A stretch of DNA of 64,000 nucleotides from CALIZF01 sp046292445. Its GTDB lineage: Bacteria > Pseudomonadota > Alphaproteobacteria > Rhodobacterales > Rhodobacteraceae. How positions within the stretch are numbered: the stretch's first letter is position 1; each line of letters starts with the position of its first letter. Where the stretch lies: positions 1 through 64,000 of the forward strand of contig JBKBQT010000001.1 of assembly GCA_046292445.1 (NCBI GenBank), given 5' to 3'. Below are positions 41,732 through 50,046 of the stretch, piece by piece. The notes under the pieces are model-generated. The model was not told the DNA's origin. It was given only the letters and a program-made list of their open reading frames with translations, and made no database searches. The translations under genes were made by a program, and so were the position numbers.

Positions 41732-42808
41732 TCACGGCAGCATCGGACCGAGCACGCCATGCGCCCGCAGCGCGGCGGCCGTGACGGCGCGGTTGCCCGC
41801 CTCGGGGTCGCCCCAGTAGTGCAGGGCGCATACCTCGGCGGCGGCAAAGCCCGAAACCGCGGCCCCGGAATAGCCGCCGATGGTCGAGGCGTCATGCACG
41901 ATGTCCTGCCCCAGCAGCGCCATCAGCCGCCCGAAGGACAGCCGCTTGCGTTCGTCCGGCATGCCGAAGACCTGCCAGACGTCATCGGGAACGCCCGCCA
42001 TCCGGCCGGGGTGGCCGATGACGTAAAGATCATCGGGCGGCGCAGCCGCCGCCACCGGCAGGGGCGCCGGCACGCCACCGGCGACGGTAAGCAGCGCCGC
42101 ATCCACCGGATCGGCCGGCGCCGCGACAAAGGCAATGCCGGTCACCGCAAGCCGCGGCCCGCGCCCCGGCGTGCCGTCGTCATGCGCGCAGTCGAGCACG
42201 ATATCGAGGCTCGGCTTGAGCGCGGCGCGCGTCGTGCCGGGATAGCGCCGGGCCAGCGCAAGGCCGCCGGCCGGCGGAAAGAGGACGTGCCGGTTGGTGA
42301 GCGCAAGGCCGGGGGCGATCAGCACCGCCGTGCCCTGCACCCAGGACGGGCCCCCGGCCGGATCGGCAAAGCCGACCCGCAGCGCGGCGGTCGCCGCTGC
42401 GGCCTGCCGCATCGCGCCGTCATGCGCGGCCAGCGCCGCCGCCCAGGGGCCGCTGTCGGGATCGTCCGCGATATCCTCGAACGCATCGTCGAACACGCGC
42501 AGCGCCGGGCGGCCGCGCGTGTGCAGCACCGCCTCGAGCGCGACGCCCTCATGCGGGTCGATCGCCGCATCGGGTGCGCCGTCGAGCGCGAGGACCGCCC
42601 GCCGCGCGGTCGCGACGAGGCTGCGGGCGAGCCCCTCGGCCTCGGCTTTTGCGATGCGCCGCCCGCGGCGCGCGTTGCGGCCCAGCGCGGCGGCGATGCG
42701 GGTCGCATCTGCGGCATCGGGCAGGCCGCTTGCCGCCGGACCTTCGGCCCCGAGGGCGGCGAACATCCGCCGCGTGCGCTGCGCGGTGCAGTCGGGATCG
42801 GGCGTCAT
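41732..42808 (-). CDS. Trypsin-like serine protease, partner of the protease-nuclease fusion
   Basis: A 358-residue protein. The N-terminal ~140 residues are mostly helical with Ala/Arg-rich stretches and no recognisable domain. The C-terminal trypsin-like (chymotrypsin-fold) domain has all three catalytic residues: His174 in LALTNRHVLFP, Asp236 in PVDAALLTV, and Ser314 in DASTIGGYSGAAVSG. No signal peptide or membrane helix is seen, so it appears cytoplasmic unless exported by another route. Its ATG overlaps the stop of the 1285-residue fusion gene by 4 bases, so both are made together. The serine region resembles the fusion's own trypsin domain (DASTLGGNSGSC), suggesting common origin or mutual processing. 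Confidence 0.85.
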   Translation of the reverse strand: MTPDPDCTAQRTRRMFAALGAEGPAASGLPDAADATRIAAALGRNARRGRRIAKAEAEGLARSLVATARRAVLALDGAPDAAIDPHEGVALEAVLHTRGRPALRVFDDAFEDIADDPDSGPWAAALAAHDGAMRQAAAATAALRVGFADPAGGPSWVQGTAVLIAPGLALTNRHVLFPPAGGLALARRYPGTTRAALKPSLDIVLDCAHDDGTPGRGPRLAVTGIAFVAAPADPVDAALLTVAGGVPAPLPVAAAAPPDDLYVIGHPGRMAGVPDDVWQVFGMPDERKRLSFGRLMALLGQDIVHDASTIGGYSGAAVSGFAAAEVCALHYWGDPEAGNRAVTAAALRAHGVLGPMLP

Positions 42809-45800
42809 GGCGTGCCGGCGCCGCGCAGCGCCTCGGCCGCCGCCCGGCCGATCCGTGCGTGCAGGCCGGCCGAGAGGCCCGGCATCGGCGGTGCCTCGGC
42901 CGCCGCCCGGCGCGACGGGGCAAAGCGCGCGCGGTCGAAGGCGAGGCAGGCAAGCTCCAGAAGGCTCTGCGGATCGTCGGCGACCCGCGCCACTGCCTCG
43001 AGCCCGCCGGTGCCGAGCGTCGCCGCCACCAGTTCGCCCACCAGCGCCGGGGTGTTGCGCGGTGGCGGCTCGACCGTCTCGCCCGCCATCACCCCGTCGA
43101 GGTCCAGCGCCAGCAGCGCCCGCGCATCGACGATCCCGGCGCCGAAGCGCGCGGTGTCGAACCCCGCCGGCCGGCGCGCCGATGCCCGCAGGGCGCGGTG
43201 GAACAGCGCCTGAAGCGTCATCCCCCGCGGCAGCCGCGCAATCAGCGCATCGCGCCCGTGATGCGCCAGCCAGCAGGCCGCTACCCCGGCAAGCTGCGCG
43301 GTGGCAAAGGACGTGCCCTGCCCGCCGCCCACCTTGCCCGGATCGGCCGGATCGCGCGCATCGGCGCGCAGCACGAATTCCGCCGGGCCGGCGATATCGA
43401 CGGCGGGCCCGCGGCAGGAACCCTTCCAGGGCTGGTCGCGCTCGTTCACGCCGGCAACCGCGATCACCTCGTCATAGCGCGCGGGCCAGACCACCTCGCC
43501 CACGCAATTGCCTGCGGCAGCGACGACGATGACATTCTGCGCCACCGCCAGCCGCACCGCCTGATGCAGCGCGGTCGAGAAGAGGCCGCCGAGGCTGAGC
43601 GTGACAACATGGGCCCCGGTCCGCCGCGCATGGTCGATCGCCTGCGCAACCCGGCTCTGGTCGAACACGGTGACGGCGCGGATCGCCCGGATCGGGACAA
43701 GCCGCGCGGCCGGCGCCGATCCTGCCATCGCCCCCGCTTCGGGGCTGGCCGCAACGCTGCCCGTCGCGGTGCCGTGGCCGTCGTTGCCGCCAGTCATCGG
43801 GTCGACAGGCCTGCCGCCCTCGACGAAATTCGCGCCCTTGGGATCGTCCTTCCACGCGTCCGGGACCTCGCGGTGTTTCGCAACGCCGGTATCGGGCTGG
43901 GCGATGACGATGCCGCGGCCCCTGGCGGGCCGCCCCGCCGCGGCGGAAAAGGCCCAGGCTTCGGCCACGCGGGCCTTGGCCGCGGCCCAGTCGGGATGCG
44001 ACGGCAGGTTCTGCTGGGTCTCCTTGACCCAGCACCAGAAGGCCCAGTCGGCGCTTTCGGCCGAGCCCTCGGGCGGTGCCGTGCTGCGGTCGTCGTCGAA
44101 ATAGTCGCTGCCAAGATCGGGCTCCACCGTCTCGGCCCCGGTCAGATCGCGCAGGGCGCGGGCGAAATCGAACAGGTCCGCCCGGTCGTCGGCGAGCACA
44201 TCCGTCACGGTGATGAGGCGAAAGCGGTCCGTCTCGCGCCCCGGCCCGAACAGCGGCCCGACGGTCAGCGCAAGGCCGGTGGCGGCGGTCAGTTCGGCCG
44301 CCAGCGTCTCGTCGCCGACCGGGGCGGTCAGGGTGGCGACGAACCGCGCCGCCGCGCCCGCCGGGGTGGTCCCGCCGTCGCCCGCCTGCATCCCCTTCCA
44401 GAAGGCGATGAGGTCGCGCACGGTCGGCGGCAGCGCCGCCGGGACGCCGGGCGGGTCGGGCGGGGCCGGCGCGCGGTCGATCCCCGCAGTATCGCAAAGC
44501 CGCCGGCCGGCGGCCTGCCCGTGCTGGTCGGCCTCGCGCAGGTTCCGGGCGAAGTCGAGGCCGGTCAGCGCCTCGATCTGCGCCAGCGGCACGAGGAAGC
44601 GGCGCCAGCGGTCGGGCACGGCGAATTCCCACTGCACCGCCGTCAGATCCTGTTCGAGCAGGAAGGCAAAGACCTGAAGCCCCCCGTCCCCGTTCGCCGC
44701 GATCGCCTTCCAGAACCGCACCGGGATCGGCACGGCGACGGCGCCGGCATCGTCCACTCCGGCGAACACCGGATCGTCCGCGGCCAGCACCGGCCCGCCG
44801 AGCACGCACAGCCGCTCGGTCCTGGCCGCCTGTTCGACCAGCACCTCCAGATCGCCCCAGTTGTCGGTCCCGTGCGGCGCCTGGTTGAACGCCTTGGTCT
44901 GCGGCGAACAGTTGGTGACATGGAACGTGTCGCCGTTGGCGCGGCGCATCTCCTCATAGGTCGCGCCCCAGGCGACATCGTCGCGCCGCACGATATGGCC
45001 GCGGTCGAAACTGCCCCGGTCGCGCATGTAGAACCGGTCGGGCAGTTGCGCCTCGGGCGGCAGGCGCGGGTCGGGAAACCAGCGTTCGGTGTCGCGGGGG
45101 CCCATCCCGGCCAGACCCTTGCGGCTGTAGTCGCCCTCGGGCCGGTTCTCGGGCCGCCGCATCGCGGCACTGCCGTCCACATTGGCCGCGGTCAGCAAGG
45201 CAAGGCGGCGGCGGGCGTCCATCACGACCGAAAAGTGGTAATAGGGCAGGACATGCCCGCTGTCGGGCAGGGTCAGCACGCGGGCCGGGTCGCGCGGGAC
45301 GGGCATCGGCACGGGGGCGCCGATGAAATCGGGGTCATAGCCGGGGCGGTCCGCATAGTCGCGGTGCCGATAGGGTTCCACCACGCGCTCGGCCTCGGCG
45401 GCGGCGGGCGGCGCGACTGCAAGCGGGGCGGCAGAAAGGCCGGCGACGGGGGCGGTGCCGATCCGCACCGTGATCTCCAGCGGCAAGGTGATGCGGGCGG
45501 CGCCGTCGGCGGTGAGAACGACCTGCGCGGGGCCGGCAGCAGGGCCGGCGGCCGGCGCCGGTGCGGGTGCGGCCGGCGGATCGTCGCCCGCCCGCTCCGC
45601 CCCGGCCCAGGCATCGTCCCAGGGCCCGCCCGGCTCCGGCACGGTCCCGGCCACCTGCACGCCGGCATCCACGACCCGCCCGTCCCGCACCAGCGCGCCG
45701 GCCGGCACCGCATGGTTGGTCACGAGGTAGCGCCCGCCGAAATGCAGCCCCAGCACCGCGCCGGTGGCGAGGTCGATCAGGCAGGATCCCGAATTTCCCC

Positions 45801-46662
45801 CGAGGGTCGAGGCATCGTGCAGCATCGCCGGCACCGTCCCCGCGATGCTGGCGGCCGGCGCAGTCCCGGTGATCCGGCCCGGTTGCAGCCGCTTGACACC
45901 GAACACCCCGCCGAAGACCTCCATCTGCACATCGGCCGGGTTGCGCGGGTCGAAGGCGGGAAATCCCACCACTGCCACGCGCCGGCCCGCCAGCGCCTCG
46001 GCCGGCTCGGGCGACAGGGCGAGCGGCGCGACCGCCTCGGGCAGGCCCTCGACCGTCAGCAGCGCCATGTCCCAGTAGGGATGGATCATCACCGGCGCCG
46101 CCAGCCGCAGCAGCGGCGCATCGGGGGCGTGCCGTTCGCGCCGGAAATCGACGCCGGCACCGAGGCCCGGCAGGAACCGCAGCCCCTGCCGCCCGACCCC
46201 GGCGGTAAACACCTGCGCCACATGCCGGTTGGTCATCAGCAGGTTCGGCCCGACGACAAAGCCCGTCCCGGCATAGGGGATGCGCGGGTCGCCCGGCACG
46301 TCGATGCGCCCGATGGTCGGAAACCGCGCCTCGAGCCGCGCCCGCACGCCCGCCTCGTCAAGGTCGAGCCACAGCGGATGGAGCACCGCATAACTGCCGT
46401 TCAGGATGTCGATCGCCGGGCGCTGGTCGGGCAGGATGATCGCCTCGAGGTGAAACCGCTCGTCGCGGTCGAGCGGGCGGGCGCGGGCGAGCTTTTCGAG
46501 CACGAGGCGCGTGTCCGGGATCGCGCGCATGCGGTCAGGCCGCATCGCAGCGGTGGCGAACTCCGGCCCGGCGGCGGCGCGCGCCACGGCCTCGTCCAGC
46601 GTCCCCGAGGGCATCAGGCCCCGCAGGTAATCGGCAATCTGGGCGTCCGTGACGGGCGGCAT
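42805..46662 (-). CDS. Trypsin-like protease / NUC1 nuclease / subtilisin-like protease fusion
   Basis: A 1285-residue multidomain protein. Residues 1-120: helical, no known domain. 125-315: trypsin-like protease with His147 (LLMTNRHVAQVF), Asp198 (YWDMALLTV) and Ser291 (STLGGNSGSCLI). 360-380: Ala/Pro linker. 460-700: DNA/RNA non-specific nuclease with DRGH at 553-556 (His556 base) and metal Asn593 in CSPQTKAFNQ...WGDLE. 745-855: a possible prodomain-like segment (FRLITVTDVL). 915-1185: subtilase with Asp924 (AQPDTGV), His963 (NDGHGTATG), oxyanion Asn1052 and Ser1118 (GTSFATAQ). All three active sites look intact. No signal peptide. ATG 46662 follows GGGGGAA; an in-frame ATG at 46716 lacks this. 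It is 111 bp downstream of the transglutaminase operon. Confidence 0.9.
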   Translation of the reverse strand: MPPVTDAQIADYLRGLMPSGTLDEAVARAAAGPEFATAAMRPDRMRAIPDTRLVLEKLARARPLDRDERFHLEAIILPDQRPAIDILNGSYAVLHPLWLDLDEAGVRARLEARFPTIGRIDVPGDPRIPYAGTGFVVGPNLLMTNRHVAQVFTAGVGRQGLRFLPGLGAGVDFRRERHAPDAPLLRLAAPVMIHPYWDMALLTVEGLPEAVAPLALSPEPAEALAGRRVAVVGFPAFDPRNPADVQMEVFGGVFGVKRLQPGRITGTAPAASIAGTVPAMLHDASTLGGNSGSCLIDLATGAVLGLHFGGRYLVTNHAVPAGALVRDGRVVDAGVQVAGTVPEPGGPWDDAWAGAERAGDDPPAAPAPAPAAGPAAGPAQVVLTADGAARITLPLEITVRIGTAPVAGLSAAPLAVAPPAAAEAERVVEPYRHRDYADRPGYDPDFIGAPVPMPVPRDPARVLTLPDSGHVLPYYHFSVVMDARRRLALLTAANVDGSAAMRRPENRPEGDYSRKGLAGMGPRDTERWFPDPRLPPEAQLPDRFYMRDRGSFDRGHIVRRDDVAWGATYEEMRRANGDTFHVTNCSPQTKAFNQAPHGTDNWGDLEVLVEQAARTERLCVLGGPVLAADDPVFAGVDDAGAVAVPIPVRFWKAIAANGDGGLQVFAFLLEQDLTAVQWEFAVPDRWRRFLVPLAQIEALTGLDFARNLREADQHGQAAGRRLCDTAGIDRAPAPPDPPGVPAALPPTVRDLIAFWKGMQAGDGGTTPAGAAARFVATLTAPVGDETLAAELTAATGLALTVGPLFGPGRETDRFRLITVTDVLADDRADLFDFARALRDLTGAETVEPDLGSDYFDDDRSTAPPEGSAESADWAFWCWVKETQQNLPSHPDWAAAKARVAEAWAFSAAAGRPARGRGIVIAQPDTGVAKHREVPDAWKDDPKGANFVEGGRPVDPMTGGNDGHGTATGSVAASPEAGAMAGSAPAARLVPIRAIRAVTVFDQSRVAQAIDHARRTGAHVVTLSLGGLFSTALHQAVRLAVAQNVIVVAAAGNCVGEVVWPARYDEVIAVAGVNERDQPWKGSCRGPAVDIAGPAEFVLRADARDPADPGKVGGGQGTSFATAQLAGVAACWLAHHGRDALIARLPRGMTLQALFHRALRASARRPAGFDTARFGAGIVDARALLALDLDGVMAGETVEPPPRNTPALVGELVAATLGTGGLEAVARVADDPQSLLELACLAFDRARFAPSRRAAAEAPPMPGLSAGLHARIGRAAAEALRGAGTP

Positions 46663-46773
46663 CGGCAATTCCCCCGGTGCATGAAACGATGACGTCAACG
46701 GCAAAAGATGACGCAACGTTAACCGGGGCGGGCAAACCGGGCAACCGATTCGCCCTATGCGGGTGGTGTCAAG

Positions 46774-47652
46774 TCAGCCGAGCGGCACCACGTCGACCTC
46801 CTGCGCGCTGATCTGCCCGCCGGCCGTGCGCAGCACGCCCCGCACCGGGGGCACGTCGTCATAATCGCGCCCGACGCCGACAACGATGTGATCGGCCGCC
46901 ACGAGGCAGTCGTTCGTCGGGTCGAAGTCGATCCACCCGGTCTCGACGCCGCACCAGGCGCGCACCCAGGCATGCATCGCATCGGCGCCCTGCAGGCGCG
47001 GCCCGCCCTTGGGCGGAATGGTGCGCAGATAGCCGCTGACATAACCTGCCGGGATGCCGAGCGAGCGGAGGGCGACGATCATGATATGGCTGAAGTCCTG
47101 ACAGACGCCATGCCGCGCGGCAAAGGCTTCGGACGCATCGGTGCTGACGGTCGTCGCGCTGGCGTCGAACCGCAGGTCGCGGTGCAGCGCGCCGCCGAGG
47201 GCGGCAAGCGTCGCCAGCGCGGTCGCACCCGGCGGCGCGTGATCCTGCGCATAGGCCGCGATGGCCGGATCGGGCGCGATCCGCGCCGACGGCCCGAGGA
47301 AATGGTGCGGCGCATCCGGGCCGAGGGTCGAGGGGGCGTCAAGCTCCTCGGCCAGCCGGGCGAGCGGCGGCGACAGGTCGAGCTCGGGCGCCGCGCCGGT
47401 GCGCTCGACCCGCGCGACGAGCCGGAACCGCGCCGTATCGGCGGCGGTCCGGAAGGTGAGCTCGGTGACGCGGTTGCCGAAGAAATCGTCGCGGTCCACC
47501 CGTTCGGCCGGGGCCGGCTGCGCCTCGATCCGCCCGGCGACCAGCCGCTGCGCCGCGCCCGACCCCAGCGGCATCAGCCGCAGCAGCGTGCGCCCGGCCA
47601 CGGCCGGGGCGTCATAGCTGTAGGTGATGGTTGCGGTGATGTCGTAGAGCAT
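46774..47652 (-). CDS. Transglutaminase-like cysteine peptidase family protein
   Basis: A 292-residue protein with an N-terminal bacterial transglutaminase-associated beta domain (MLYDITATITYSYDAPAVAGRTLLRLMPL) and a transglutaminase core carrying Cys184 (ARHGVCQDFSHIMI), His227 (GADAMHAWVRAW) and Asp244 (GWIDFDPTND). It is the standard small member of the operon that also encodes the DUF2126 protein and the ATP-grasp/alpha-E protein. Biochemically it should act as a protease or amide-forming enzyme on a peptide-like substrate, which remains unknown. It begins 3 bp after the ATP-grasp gene. A TTGACA at 46772-46767, just past its stop, may be a -35 for the protease fusion gene. Confidence 0.9.
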   Translation of the reverse strand: MLYDITATITYSYDAPAVAGRTLLRLMPLGSGAAQRLVAGRIEAQPAPAERVDRDDFFGNRVTELTFRTAADTARFRLVARVERTGAAPELDLSPPLARLAEELDAPSTLGPDAPHHFLGPSARIAPDPAIAAYAQDHAPPGATALATLAALGGALHRDLRFDASATTVSTDASEAFAARHGVCQDFSHIMIVALRSLGIPAGYVSGYLRTIPPKGGPRLQGADAMHAWVRAWCGVETGWIDFDPTNDCLVAADHIVVGVGRDYDDVPPVRGVLRTAGGQISAQEVDVVPLG

Positions 47653-47655
47653 GGC

Positions 47656-50046
47656 CTATCCGAAATACTGCGTGCCCAGCAGCGAGGACAGCCCCCCGAT
47701 CCCCGCCCGCAGGCCGAGCAGCCGCGCCGTCGTCAATTCCTCTGCCGTCGAGACCGCAAGGTCGGTGTGCAGCCGCAGCAGGTGCCGCCCGAGCGGGCTG
47801 AGCGGCCCCTGCGGCGCGTTGCCCGGCAGATGGGCAAGCTGCGCCCGCGCCTCGCTCAGCTGGTAGAGGACCGACCGCGGGTTCATCTCGTCCAGCGCGA
47901 GGAGGTCGATCACCGTCGCACGGCTGGTCGCCACGGCAAAGCGCCGCCGATGGGTCATCACGCTGTCGCCGACCTCGACCGCGAGGTCGAGCGATCCGTC
48001 CGGCGCGCGCGGGTCGGCGAAGGTGGCGAGCGTCCAGGCCATGTTGTCGGCGCGTTCCACCGCGCGGCCGAGCGACAGGAAACGCCATGCGGCAAAGCGA
48101 TACATGTTGTCATGCACAAGGCCGGTGAAGGCCGCCAGCCGGTGCAGCAGCCGACCGAGCGCGCGCGCCGCATCGTCGCCCGCCGCCGGATCGTCGGCAA
48201 GCCCCGCCACCGCACGCGCCAGATCGCCGAGCGAGGCCCAGCCATCGACCGAGAACCGGTCGCGCACCTTGGCCGCGCAGCCGCGCGCCGCCGCCACCCG
48301 GTCGGCCAGCACCGGGCCGTAGGCGCGCCCCGGCTCGAACCCCAGGAGCGCCAGATGCCGGCCGAGCGCGGCGAGCAGCGGGGCGTCGGGCGTGCCGGTT
48401 TCGGCCAGCCGCAGGTGATAGGCGCGCAGCAGGCGCACGGCATGTTCGGTCCGCTCGACATAGCGCCCGAGCCAGTAGAGGTTGTCGGCCGCCCGCGCCG
48501 GCAGCACCGATGCCTCGGCCCGCGGCTGGACGGCACCGGCCAGCGGCAGCATCGAATCGGTCGGCACCGGCCGGTCCGACATGATCCAGACATCCGCCAC
48601 CGATCCGCCGCGCTGCAGGGCGATGGCGGCGGTATCCTTGCTACGGCCGATGCGGGCGAAGCCGCCCGGCATCACCTGCCAGCCCTCGGGCGTGCGCACG
48701 ACGAAGGCCCGCAGGCTCATCGGGCGGGGCACGAGGCGCCCGTCCGCCCAAGCCGGCGCGGTGGAGATCGTCACCCGTTCCTGCGCGATGAGCGATGCGC
48801 CCTCGTCCTCCAGCCGTCGCTCCAGCGCCGCGGCATCGCCGTCGTCGGCCGGCCAGTTCTCGCCGGCGTCGAAGGGCAGGCTTCCCGACAAAGCCGGGGC
48901 CAGCACCATGCGGTGGCGGTTGGCGCAGACAAAGGCGCGCTCGCGCGCCGTGCCGCACCACCAGGTCGCGATGTTCGGGAGCAGCAGCGGCTCGCCCAGC
49001 ACAACCTTGGCCAGCCGCGGCAGGAACGCCATCATCGCCCGCGCCTCGACCACCCCGGACCCGAGCGCGTTGACCATCGCCACCCCGCCCGCCCGCAGTG
49101 CCGAGACAAGGCCCGGGGTCCCGATCCGGCTCGCCGCGTCCAGTTCCAGCGGATCCGCGAACCGCGCATCGAGCCGGCGCCAGAGCACATCGACGGGGCG
49201 CAGCCCGCCGACGGTGCGCACCAGCACCTGCCCGTCCTGCACCACCAGATCCTCGCCCTCCAGCAGCATGAAGCCGAGATAGCGGGCGATGTAGGCGTGT
49301 TCGTAATAGGTGTCGTTCATCGGGCCGGGTGTCAGGATGCCCACCCGGGTGTCCTCGCCTGCCCGCAGGCTGTTGAGCCCGTCGCGGAACGCGCGGAAGA
49401 ACCCCGCAAGGCGATGCACGTTGGCCTGCGCGTAATGTTCGGGAAAGGCCCGCGCGGTTGCCACGCGGGTTTCCAGTGCAAAGCCCGCACCGGACGGCGC
49501 CTGCGTCCGGTCGCCCAGCACGAACCACGACCCGTCCGGGTTGCGGCCGATCTCGAAGGCGAGGAAATGGAGAAAATGCCCCCCCTTCGGCGCGATGCCC
49601 ACCATTGGGCGCAGCCATTCGGGGTTCTGCGCGACCAGCGGTGCGGGCAGGTGCCCGTCCGACACCAGCGTGCCGGGACCATAGAGGTCGCGCACCACCG
49701 CCTCGAGCAGGTCGGCCCGCTGCACCAGCCCGGCGGCGATGGCGTCCCATTCCGCCTCGGCGACGATCACCGGGATATGGCTCAGCGGCCAGTCGCGCTC
49801 GCCCGCGACCGTGTCGGCGTAAAGCCGGTAGAACACGCCCGCATCGCGCAGATACTGATCGCCCCGGGCAAAGGCGGCCTCGGCCCGCGCTGTCGAGAGG
49901 CCCGCAAGGTGGCGCAGGAACGGCAGCCAGACCGGCCGCACCGCGCCGTCGGCGTCCAGCATCTCGTCCGCGACATCGGGCTGCGGCGCATAGCCCGCCA
50001 GCAGCCGGGCGACCGGATCGGGCAGGCGCGGCGCGCGTTTGTCCAT
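47656..50046 (-). CDS. Circularly permuted ATP-grasp / alpha-E fusion protein
   Basis: A 796-residue fusion. Residues ~60-470 are the circularly permuted ATP-grasp (DUF404/DUF407) domain: GVFYRLYADTVAGERDWPLSHIPVIVAEAEWDAI, GLVQRADLLEAVVRDLYGP, ILTPGPMNDTYYEHAYIARYLGF and GVAMVNALGSGVVEARAMMAFLP. Residues ~490-790 are the alpha-E (DUF403) helical domain: ARAADNLYWLGRYVERTEHAVRLLRAYH, FLSLGRAVERADNMAWTLA and LLALDEMNPRSVLYQL. ATP-grasp enzymes activate carboxylates to form peptide-like bonds, so this is a predicted peptide ligase. Its start overlaps the DUF2126 stop (TGATG). In many bacteria the two domains are separate genes; here they are fused. Confidence 0.92.
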   Translation of the reverse strand: MDKRAPRLPDPVARLLAGYAPQPDVADEMLDADGAVRPVWLPFLRHLAGLSTARAEAAFARGDQYLRDAGVFYRLYADTVAGERDWPLSHIPVIVAEAEWDAIAAGLVQRADLLEAVVRDLYGPGTLVSDGHLPAPLVAQNPEWLRPMVGIAPKGGHFLHFLAFEIGRNPDGSWFVLGDRTQAPSGAGFALETRVATARAFPEHYAQANVHRLAGFFRAFRDGLNSLRAGEDTRVGILTPGPMNDTYYEHAYIARYLGFMLLEGEDLVVQDGQVLVRTVGGLRPVDVLWRRLDARFADPLELDAASRIGTPGLVSALRAGGVAMVNALGSGVVEARAMMAFLPRLAKVVLGEPLLLPNIATWWCGTARERAFVCANRHRMVLAPALSGSLPFDAGENWPADDGDAAALERRLEDEGASLIAQERVTISTAPAWADGRLVPRPMSLRAFVVRTPEGWQVMPGGFARIGRSKDTAAIALQRGGSVADVWIMSDRPVPTDSMLPLAGAVQPRAEASVLPARAADNLYWLGRYVERTEHAVRLLRAYHLRLAETGTPDAPLLAALGRHLALLGFEPGRAYGPVLADRVAAARGCAAKVRDRFSVDGWASLGDLARAVAGLADDPAAGDDAARALGRLLHRLAAFTGLVHDNMYRFAAWRFLSLGRAVERADNMAWTLATFADPRAPDGSLDLAVEVGDSVMTHRRRFAVATSRATVIDLLALDEMNPRSVLYQLSEARAQLAHLPGNAPQGPLSPLGRHLLRLHTDLAVSTAEELTTARLLGLRAGIGGLSSLLGTQYFG

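Noticed and set aside
42574..46692. 1372-codon open frame antisense to the protease-nuclease fusion gene
   Set aside because: It has no recognisable domains and an Arg/His/Gly-rich composition typical of antisense frames in high-GC DNA. The opposite strand has three intact catalytic domains.
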